This document shows positions 33,760 to 39,440 of a stretch of DNA of 39,440 bases, piece by piece. The notes below the pieces were generated by a model. The model did no database searches. It saw only the letters and a list, made by a program, of their open reading frames with translations, and was not told the DNA's origin. Source of the stretch: Bacilli bacterium (GTDB lineage Bacteria; Bacillota_I; Bacilli_A; RFN20; CAG-826); the NCBI GenBank assembly GCA_900767605.1, contig CAAFZT010000014.1, positions 1 through 39,440 of the forward strand, given 5' to 3'. A program made the position numbers and the translations under genes. Position 1 is the first letter of the stretch; each line of letters opens with the position of its first letter.

Positions 33760-35167
33760 GGATGGTGGCCTCCTTCTTTTCGGAGAATGTGGGCGAATAG
33801 AGGTATCCGCCTATGGCAAGTAAACCAAATATCAACGGGCTTCTCGTTACAGGTACGAACCCACTCGCGTGACGGAAAGGGAGCTCATCGCTATAGAAGG
33901 TAAGATAGATAAATGCGGCGAAAAGGATACCCATAAAGACCCCCTGTACCGCGTGATTTTCGTTTTCTTTCCGTAATGCAAAGTAATAATGACGAATGGC
34001 AAGGAACAAAACGGCAAGATAAGAGACAAAACCCAAAAGCCCATTTTCATAAAGGACGTTGATTTCAAAGCATCTCGTCAAATGAACCCCACTAGAAAGA
34101 TCGAAGCCAAATAGGAGAGTCTTAAAGGAAATCCCCATCGTACCCCGGTTGTAATAACCGCCGTAGAAAATATCTTGGATGGCCAAACGAATCCGTCCAA
34201 AGAAGGAGGTATCGCTAGCGAGGGAAAGCGAAATCCGCGGAATCCCCGCATTCAGCAAAATATCATTAGAAGCATCCGCGAAGAACAAAATAACCAAAGC
34301 CAGTACGCAGACCATCAAGAAAATCCAAATGCCAAGGGCAACCGCATTGGCCGCTTTCCCTTTCCAAAGCATAAACAAACGGACCACGCCCATGGCAAAA
34401 TAGACGAGGAACAAAAGGATTAGGACCCTCTTTAAGGGGATGAAAGCTAAATCCAAAATGCCAATAAGAGCAAAACCCGCAAGGATTAAGAAATTCCGAA
34501 GGTTCTTTTTGGGATTCATCCAAAATAAACCAATCCCCGATGCTCCAAGCAAAAATGCCGAGGTCTTTCCATAAGCCATGGAGCATTCTACAAGCGAAAA
34601 TCCGTTGAGGGTCTTGGTTTCGCTAGCAATGGGGAAAACAACCCCATCAAAATAATAAACTTGCCCTGAATAACGTTTCGCATAGAAAAACCCATAACGG
34701 CTTAATCCGTAAACGCCGCTAATTAAGGCGAGGAGAGCAAGGCCGCATAACACGCCAAAGACGACATATTTCCCTTTCAGCGAAGGGATATTTTTCAAGC
34801 AGAAGCCAAGGAGAAAGAAGCCGACAAAGCCAATGATTTGAAGGAGATTTTGCAAGATTGCCAAAACAACATTGCCAGAATAATAACGAAGCCAGAAAGA
34901 CGAAAAGCCAAGTAACAACGCCAAAACCCCAACTGGAATCAAACGGATCCAAATCTTCTTTTGCTGTTGCTTGGAATAAGCTTTTTGAACGAAGGGGAAT
35001 GCCATCACGGCGATAAGAGCTCCAAAAATCCGAAGAACGGATATCCCCGTCAATCCTGCGAAGCCAAAGAACACCAGCGCAATGATTTCAATCCCTAAAA
35101 AGGAAAGAACCGTATCGTAACGTTGGAGGAAACTATCGTTTTCCTCAGTTGTTTTTTCTTTATCCAT
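33752..35167 (-). CDS. Wzy-like O-antigen/polysaccharide polymerase
   Basis: A 471-residue membrane protein with about 11-12 hydrophobic segments and a large polar loop between the later ones (roughly residues 305-370), as in Wzy and WaaL-type polymerases and ligases. The loop contains ...GGYYNRGTMGISFKTLLFG and an INVLYENGLLGF segment; ENGLLG-type sequence after the loop is typical of the O-antigen ligase/polymerase family. The ATG at 35167 lies 1 nt after the upstream gene's stop; an in-frame ATG at 35185 would add six residues. It would join repeat units exported by the flippase. Confidence 0.85.
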   Translation of the reverse strand: MDKEKTTEENDSFLQRYDTVLSFLGIEIIALVFFGFAGLTGISVLRIFGALIAVMAFPFVQKAYSKQQQKKIWIRLIPVGVLALLLGFSSFWLRYYSGNVVLAILQNLLQIIGFVGFFLLGFCLKNIPSLKGKYVVFGVLCGLALLALISGVYGLSRYGFFYAKRYSGQVYYFDGVVFPIASETKTLNGFSLVECSMAYGKTSAFLLGASGIGLFWMNPKKNLRNFLILAGFALIGILDLAFIPLKRVLILLFLVYFAMGVVRLFMLWKGKAANAVALGIWIFLMVCVLALVILFFADASNDILLNAGIPRISLSLASDTSFFGRIRLAIQDIFYGGYYNRGTMGISFKTLLFGFDLSSGVHLTRCFEINVLYENGLLGFVSYLAVLFLAIRHYYFALRKENENHAVQGVFMGILFAAFIYLTFYSDELPFRHASGFVPVTRSPLIFGLLAIGGYLYSPTFSEKKEATIHA

Positions 35168-35168
35168 A

Positions 35169-36110
35169 TTACCAGTATGCACCATTTTCCACTTTCTTAA
35201 AACCTTCCACCTTTTTGGTGGGGTGAATCCAATTTTCGTTCACGTATTGGGAAACGTGGCTTCGATTTTCCCATCTTCTGCCCATAATTCCAAACAAGGT
35301 GGAGGTGGCTCCTCCCGTTTGAATCCCTTGCTTCCCAAGCGACTTGGCATAAAGGGCCAAGAAGCTGCCATATGCCCCCGCCCCAACAAGCAAAACATCA
35401 AAATCCGTTTCCTTCATTTGGGCTTCCATTTTTTCTAGTTCATCGAAAAAGGAGGGGGACGTGGGTGTAGCATCCGCGAATGTAAGGGGGGCTTCAATCA
35501 CTTTCAAGTCCATCTCTGGGAGGATATCGCTACCCTTTGGGAAAAGGCTTTGTCTCTTCTGGTATTGCGACAGGATATCTTCTTTAAAAGGGCTGATGAC
35601 AAGAACTTTCTTTCCTTTTAAATGAGTCGTCCAATCTCCGTGCAACGGCTCCATCCCTTCATAAAGAATCGGGAAGGATTTCGGGCAATAATATCTGGCA
35701 AAATAGTCTTCCATATGAAGCCCAGAAATCCCTAGAAAGTCCACTTCTTGAAGCAAAGGAAATAAAACATCACCATAACGCTTTAACGATTCTTCATCCG
35801 TAGGAAAATAGCCCGCGTTGTTTTTAATCGAATAACGGACGGATTCTTTGTATTTCTTCTTCCAACCCAATTCGATTTTCTCATGGTTATTCAAGCAGGA
35901 TAGTTCCACCGCCCCAAAACGTATGGCAGAAAAAGGTTTAGATGAATCTAGAGCATCTTTTAACGTTTGGTTCGTCGATTCTAAACTTAATACCTTGCCA
36001 CGAAAGCGTTTCGTAGAAGGTTTGATATGAAAAAGTCGATACCCCAAAACCTTGGGGGCATTCTTCAAAAAATACAGCACGTAGCTAAACCGTCTTTTCC
36101 AAAGTTTCAC
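35169..36110 (-). CDS. GT-D-type (DUF1792-like) glycosyltransferase
   Basis: A 313-residue protein beginning with a basic amphipathic segment. From about residue 60 it resembles the GT-D fold/DUF1792 glycosyltransferases: PFSAIRFGAVELSCL corresponds to the family's RFGDGE-like start, and KKVLVISPFKEDIL and FDVLLVGAGAYGSFLALYAK correspond to the later Rossmann-like strands. The canonical acidic DGE is altered here (RFGAVE). The GTG at 36110 is used; it lacks a Shine-Dalgarno sequence and has TATAAT 7 nt upstream. First gene of the minus-strand polysaccharide operon. The family assignment is moderate. Confidence 0.7.
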   Translation of the reverse strand: MKLWKRRFSYVLYFLKNAPKVLGYRLFHIKPSTKRFRGKVLSLESTNQTLKDALDSSKPFSAIRFGAVELSCLNNHEKIELGWKKKYKESVRYSIKNNAGYFPTDEESLKRYGDVLFPLLQEVDFLGISGLHMEDYFARYYCPKSFPILYEGMEPLHGDWTTHLKGKKVLVISPFKEDILSQYQKRQSLFPKGSDILPEMDLKVIEAPLTFADATPTSPSFFDELEKMEAQMKETDFDVLLVGAGAYGSFLALYAKSLGKQGIQTGGATSTLFGIMGRRWENRSHVSQYVNENWIHPTKKVEGFKKVENGAYW

Positions 36111-36117
36111 GAGAATG

Positions 36118-36152
36118 ATTATAGCGTAGACCCACCCTTATAAAGAAGGGTG
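36118..36152 (-). promoter_or_regulatory. Promoter and hairpin upstream of the GT-D-like gene
   Basis: TATAAT (plus 36118-36123) lies 7 nt before the GTG start. Upstream, CACCCTT (36133-36139) and AAGGGTG (36146-36152) form a perfect 7-bp inverted repeat where the -35 would be; no good -35 is present. The repeat lacks a T-run on the minus strand, so it may be an operator rather than the terminator of the gene at 36170. Confidence 0.4.
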
Positions 36153-36169
36153 AGCAGCAAAACATTCTC

Positions 36170-36526
36170 TTATTTACCCGAATAATTCGGATCTTCAGCG
36201 CGAAGACGCCTTAAGAAGGCAGTTCCGATGAGCCCAAAAACCATCAAAATAGCGAAAACAAAAGCCACGGCAAAGCCAATCCACATGGCCACAAAAGAAG
36301 TCTGAGCCAGCGTGCCTTGGGAATAAAGAATCCAAAAGCATAAGCCCGCGGCAAGACCTAAAAATAACCCCGGCAAGGCAAAACGATAGCAAATCATCGT
36401 AAATCTCGTCCAGAAACGGATGGAATTTTCATGTTCCCCCTGCGGTTTCTTGGGTTTCTTTTGTTTTCTTTCGACGTCTTTCTTCTCACTGACGACTTCA
36501 ATTTCCTTAGCTTCGAATTCACTCAT
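36170..36526 (-). CDS. Small two-TM membrane protein
   Basis: A 118-residue protein: a charged N-terminus with a run of lysines (residues 15-35), two hydrophobic segments at about 47-70 and 79-102, and a short polar tail. No family is recognised. The ATG at 36526 is chosen: GATAAT is 7 nt upstream with TTGTAG a further 17 nt away, and there is no Shine-Dalgarno sequence. Longer in-frame starts at 36541 and 36535 overlap the -10 region. It appears to be a monocistronic gene. Confidence 0.65.
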   Translation of the reverse strand: MSEFEAKEIEVVSEKKDVERKQKKPKKPQGEHENSIRFWTRFTMICYRFALPGLFLGLAAGLCFWILYSQGTLAQTSFVAMWIGFAVAFVFAILMVFGLIGTAFLRRLRAEDPNYSGK

Positions 36527-36533
36527 GAAGCCC

Positions 36534-36562
36534 ATTATCATGGTCGAGCAAAAAAACTACAA
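36534..36562 (-). promoter_or_regulatory. Promoter of the 118-aa membrane protein gene
   Basis: -10 GATAAT (plus 36534-36539), 17-nt spacer, -35 TTGTAG (plus 36557-36562). The ATG begins 7 nt after the -10, predicting a leaderless message. Confidence 0.45.
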
Positions 36563-36623
36563 GCAACTTGCGTCATCCTTCCGCGTCATAAAGAGCGCAC
36601 AAACCCCTCCACCCCCTTAAACC

Positions 36624-36650
36624 AAAAAAGAGGCGGGCGCCTCTTTTTCT
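36624..36650 (-). terminator. Rho-independent terminator after trpS
   Basis: AGAGGC (36629-36634) and GCCTCT (36639-36644) pair around a 4-nt loop, with A/T tracts on both sides giving a T-run after the stem on the minus strand. It starts 3 nt after the trpS stop and could also work on the plus strand. Confidence 0.9.
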
Positions 36651-36652
36651 CG

Positions 36653-37810
36653 TTAAGCTTTCTTTTGTTTGGCAAGATAAGCAGCCAAGGCCGCTTCCTG
36701 CTCGTGGGCACGTTTAAATGCCTTTTGCTGTTTTTCAATAAATTTGCGATTCTCAAAATAATCGAGACCCATGGCTCTTCTAGCGTGAAGGGCAATGGAA
36801 GCGGCTTTGGCTTCCGCTTTTTGGCTGCCTTGCTCCAAAATCGCATACACGTCCTCAATATGTTCTTCCCAATGATGGCGGCGAACACGCATGGGTTCCA
36901 AGGTGTCGTTAAGAACGGCGAGCAAGAATTTCTTCACCATGACATCGCCGACCCCGCCTTTGCAGTAAGCGGCTTCTAATTCTTCCAAAGACTTAAAGCC
37001 AATGGGAAATTTTTCGAAGTGTTCCGGTTTGGCGAAAGCTTCCAAATAGATAAAGACCGTGTTGCCTTCTAGGTGTCCGGGGTCTTCGGGGCGGAGGTGC
37101 AAAGGATCGGTATACATCGACATGACCTTCTTCTCCACGGTCTTGGCATCGTCAGAAAGGTAGATGCAATTGCCTAAGCTTTTGCTCATCTTCGCCTTGC
37201 CATCGGTTCCCGGCAAGCGCATAGAGGCCTTGGTTTCCGGAAGCAAGATTTTCGCTTCTTGGAAAACCGGTTTGAAGGTCGAATTAAATTTACGGGCAAT
37301 TTCATTAGCTTGCTCAATCATCGGCTCTTGATCTTCTCCCGCAGGAACCACTGTGGTCCCAAACATCAAGATATCCGCCGCCTGAGAAATCGGATAGGTC
37401 AAGAACCCAACGGGAATCGATTCCCCAAAGGAACGCATGGAGAGTTCGCTTTTGACCGTAGGGTTACGAATTAAACGAGAATAGGTAACAAGGTCGGAGA
37501 AATAGCAGGTGAATTCATGGAGTTCGGGAACGCGAGATTGAACGAAAATCGTCACCTTTTCCGGATCGATGCCCGCGCTTAAATAATCGAGGGCAACCTC
37601 AATCAGGTTATCGCGAACTTTTTGGATGTTCCCCGCATTATCCGTTAAGGCTTGAGTATCGGCGATCATGATGTACATTTCGTCAAACCCGCCTTGGTTT
37701 TGTAGCTCCACGCGGCGGCGTAAGCTGCCCACATAATGTCCGATATGTAACCTGCCGGTTGGGCGGTCTCCCGTCAACATAATCGACGGTATTTTCTTCT
37801 CTTCTTCCAT
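36653..37810 (-). CDS. trpS: Tryptophanyl-tRNA synthetase
   Basis: A 385-residue class I synthetase. The HIGH-type motif HIGH is at residues 22-25 (RLHIGHYVG) and KMSKS at 207-211. It is about 50 residues longer than the common 330-residue form; part of the extra length is a C-terminal charged helix rich in Lys, Gln and Ala. A GAGG Shine-Dalgarno sequence precedes the ATG and a TAAACT -10-like hexamer lies further upstream. The short leader leaves no room for a T-box. It is divergent from dut. Confidence 0.97.
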   Translation of the reverse strand: MEEEKKIPSIMLTGDRPTGRLHIGHYVGSLRRRVELQNQGGFDEMYIMIADTQALTDNAGNIQKVRDNLIEVALDYLSAGIDPEKVTIFVQSRVPELHEFTCYFSDLVTYSRLIRNPTVKSELSMRSFGESIPVGFLTYPISQAADILMFGTTVVPAGEDQEPMIEQANEIARKFNSTFKPVFQEAKILLPETKASMRLPGTDGKAKMSKSLGNCIYLSDDAKTVEKKVMSMYTDPLHLRPEDPGHLEGNTVFIYLEAFAKPEHFEKFPIGFKSLEELEAAYCKGGVGDVMVKKFLLAVLNDTLEPMRVRRHHWEEHIEDVYAILEQGSQKAEAKAASIALHARRAMGLDYFENRKFIEKQQKAFKRAHEQEAALAAYLAKQKKA

Positions 37811-37928
37811 AAATTACCTCAGCGATGAAAAGTTTAGCACGCTTCTGCTTCTTGTGGGGGCTCATCCCCGCCTTTTTTCTTCGCCCTGAGAAAAGAAGGT
37901 GTGTAAAATAATCCCAAAGGGAAAAATT

Positions 37929-38372
37929 ATGAGAAAATTTGAAATCGCCAAAGGATTTGAAAACGAAAACGTCATTTTGCCACGTCGCACAACCGCTTCT
38001 AGCGCAGGATATGATTTCCGCACGCTAGAAACCAAGGATATTCAGCCAGGAGAAACGGTTTTAGTTCATACCGGCGTGAAAGCCGCGATGAACTCCAATG
38101 AAGTTCTTTTGATTTATATCCGCAGTTCCATCGGCTACAAAAGAGGCTTAGAGCTTGCTAACGCTGTCGCCGTCATCGATGCGGATTATTATGGCAACCC
38201 CGATAACGATGGAGAAATTATGCTTGCCCTTCGTTGCGCGGGAAATAAACCCGCCCACGTGGAAGCGGGCGAAAGAATCGCGCAAGGTTTATTTACTCCT
38301 TATTTGGTTGTCGACGATGACGAGGCAACCGGCGAACGCACTGGTGGGTATGGTTCTACCGGCAAAAATTAA
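37929..38372 (+). CDS. dut: dUTP diphosphatase, trimeric type
   Basis: A 147-residue dUTPase that hydrolyses dUTP to dUMP and so limits uracil entry into DNA; it complements ung at 27-28 kb. All five motifs are present: AGYDF, RSSIGYKRG, the NAVAVIDADYYGN motif with the catalytic aspartate, GERIAQGLF, and C-terminal RTGGYGSTG. The ATG at 37929 is chosen for an AAAGGG Shine-Dalgarno sequence 9 nt upstream and a TAAAAT -10 at 37904-37909; an in-frame GTG at 37899 overlaps the promoter. The stop overlaps the convergent CmpB-like gene by 4 nt. Confidence 0.96.
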   Translation: MRKFEIAKGFENENVILPRRTTASSAGYDFRTLETKDIQPGETVLVHTGVKAAMNSNEVLLIYIRSSIGYKRGLELANAVAVIDADYYGNPDNDGEIMLALRCAGNKPAHVEAGERIAQGLFTPYLVVDDDEATGERTGGYGSTGKN

Positions 38373-39265
38373 TCTTCTTTATCCACTTTTTCCGAAATGG
38401 GGCGGCCCTTCTCATCGTAGTTATCGGCCGCTTTTTTCTTGGTGTTAGGGTCAATCAAAATCATTTTCTTCAAACCATGAAGAACTTTGCTTGGCTCTTT
38501 CGGCTTAGCAAGTTCTTCTTTTAGCTTGTCCGGCAAGCGAGAATAGAAATCCGCTTTGGCTTTCCTCCGTACTGCCTTTCCATCTTCTTGGAGTTTTTCA
38601 TAACGGGCCGTGATGCCGGATTCCCTCGCGAATTTAGATACCTTGGTAAAGATTCCCGCGGAGGTCCAAAGGTCTACGACGATAATCCCGTAAACGAGGC
38701 CCATCAGGAAGATAAATCCAAAGTGGGCAGCCGTTCCTCCGGTCGTAGATCCAAACATATAACCATAAGCAATATCCGCGGCCTTATACACGAAGGGATG
38801 AACCCCGTAGTAATAAATCGTTCCCGCGGCAAACCAAATGACGCTGAAAACAGGGCAAATGATGCCGAGAATATTTCCGCGCATATTCGAATAGTCCCAT
38901 AAGCGGACTTTAAAGCCCTTCACGAAAATCAAACCGGCGATGAATTCGAGCACCAGCATCCCAAGTCCCATGGTCACGATAGGAATCAGGTCCACGACCG
39001 TCGGGGCAGAGGCATAACCTAATCCCATGAAATCACCTGGGTTATACATCCGCCAATCGGCTGGCAAATTCTTTTCAAAAACGATGCAAATCGTAAACAT
39101 TAAGAGGATTCCAAACCCATACAAGGGCAACCATGGCCCTTTCATGAATCCTGGATTCACCCATTTCTTCGCCGAGAAAAAGCGGCGGAACAATACCTCG
39201 CACAGGTAACCTAGCATCGAGCCAACTAGGAACAGGAACAAATAGAGCAAGAACGTTTTCATCAT
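38369..39265 (-). CDS. CmpB-family (putative ABC transporter permease) membrane protein
   Basis: A 298-residue membrane protein of the PF06541 type. The N-terminal signature GYLCEVLFRRFF...WVNPGFMKGPWLPLYGFG is diagnostic. About six hydrophobic segments follow up to residue 215, and the last 80 residues are a soluble Lys-rich tail. Its biochemical function is not established despite the ABC permease name. A GAGGGA Shine-Dalgarno sequence precedes two consecutive ATG codons (39265 and 39262), and a TATAGT -10-like element lies near 39288. The group II intron ends 57 nt upstream of the start. Confidence 0.85.
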   Translation of the reverse strand: MMKTFLLYLFLFLVGSMLGYLCEVLFRRFFSAKKWVNPGFMKGPWLPLYGFGILLMFTICIVFEKNLPADWRMYNPGDFMGLGYASAPTVVDLIPIVTMGLGMLVLEFIAGLIFVKGFKVRLWDYSNMRGNILGIICPVFSVIWFAAGTIYYYGVHPFVYKAADIAYGYMFGSTTGGTAAHFGFIFLMGLVYGIIVVDLWTSAGIFTKVSKFARESGITARYEKLQEDGKAVRRKAKADFYSRLPDKLKEELAKPKEPSKVLHGLKKMILIDPNTKKKAADNYDEKGRPISEKVDKED

Positions 39266-39321
39266 GTTGATCCCTCGTTTCTTTCCTGTTTACTATAAGT
39301 ACTTCTTTCTCATTAGGGAAC

Positions 39322-39440
39322 ATCGAGTAGAGAGTGAGAAACAATGGTTTCTCCGCTCCCTCTCACACCACCGTACGTGCGGTCTTCCGCATACGGCGGT
39401 TTGAACAAACATCTATGCCATCTTCTTAAGATAGTATTCA
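39322..39440 (-). mobile_element. 3' end of a group II intron (IIC-like), domains V and VI
   Basis: On the minus strand, a 34-nt domain V hairpin (plus 39367-39400) reads ACCGCCGTATGCGG, loop AAGA, CCGCACGTACGGTGGT, with the CGC-type triad and two-nucleotide bulge expected of a bacterial IIC intron. Domain VI follows: a GAGAAAC/GTTTCTC stem, a candidate branch-point A (plus 39328) seven bases from the 3' end, and terminal CTACTCGAT at 39322. The intron body and ORF continue beyond the right edge. The 3' exon starts at 39321. Confidence 0.85.
39413..39440 (-). CDS. C-terminal codons of the intron-encoded reverse transcriptase (partial)
   Basis: Eight codons (EYYLKKMA, then TAG) are open from the window edge to 39413, 12 nt before domain V. 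Group II intron reverse transcriptases end at this position relative to domain V, so this is probably the protein's C-terminus. Too short to prove by itself. Confidence 0.45.

Noticed and set aside
1..39440. Mycoplasma genetic code (UGA as tryptophan)
   Set aside because: TGA ends gatC, murQ and other genes at the family-expected position, and Trp codons are TGG.

Overview
The window looks like a chromosomal segment of a Bacillota bacterium, probably an uncultured gut-type member of the Bacilli near the Mollicutes/Erysipelotrichia side. The reasons are: a gatCAB operon whose GatA and GatB have Mollicutes-like sequence variants; a pcrA-ligA pair; a CcpA-type cre-like site; a ThiT-type thiamine ECF gene under a TPP riboswitch; separate AsnRS and GatCAB; and an NtdP-like DUF402 protein. 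TGA is used as a stop (gatC, murQ), so the code is standard. The lineage is inferred, not measured. No tRNA, rRNA or CRISPR array was recognised.

Layout. 1-5.2 kb (minus strand): gatC-gatA-gatB, a hypothetical charged protein and galE, closed by a strong terminator. 5.4-11.25 kb (minus): a five-gene operon of a lipoprotein binding protein, an ABC ATPase, a fused two-domain permease (AfuABC/FbpABC type), MurQ and an RpiR/MurR-type regulator, preceded by a promoter, a cre-like site and an inverted repeat. 11.2-11.6 kb is AT-rich and mostly non-coding. 11.6-15.9 kb (minus): pcrA-ligA. 16.0-19.0 kb: five small or medium membrane proteins of unknown function, two with Pro/Tyr/Asn/Gln-rich tails. 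19.0-20.4 kb: asnS, divergent from an AbiEi-like winged-helix regulator at 20.6-21.6 kb; matching operator-like sequences lie on both promoters. 21.6-24.1 kb (minus): tsaE, a tsaB-rimI fusion and tsaD (the t6A tRNA modification set). 24.2-28.0 kb (minus): ntdP-like gene, a DUF3137-like membrane protein, a riboswitch-controlled N-terminally extended ThiT, and ung. 28.1-36.1 kb: a surface polysaccharide locus with two glycosyltransferases, a flippase and a TupA-like ATP-grasp protein on plus, facing a GT-D-like glycosyltransferase, a Wzy-like polymerase and a lipoprotein on minus. 36.2-39.3 kb: small membrane protein, trpS, dut, and a CmpB-family membrane protein. The right edge (39322-39440, minus) is the 3' end of a group II intron, with domains V and VI and the last codons of its presumed reverse transcriptase.

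How it fits together. The most interesting unit is the transporter-murQ-rpiR operon. It looks like a complete import-and-catabolism module for a muropeptide-derived sugar, and may take up MurNAc-6-phosphate directly by an AfuABC-type sugar-phosphate importer rather than by a PTS. A second theme is regulatory. At several genes (asnS, the abiEi-like gene, pcrA, ung, the first glycosyltransferase, the GT-D-like gene, the 118-aa membrane gene) a -10-like hexamer lies 6-8 nt before the start codon with no Shine-Dalgarno sequence, which suggests leaderless mRNAs. Genes inside operons mostly have good Shine-Dalgarno sequences.
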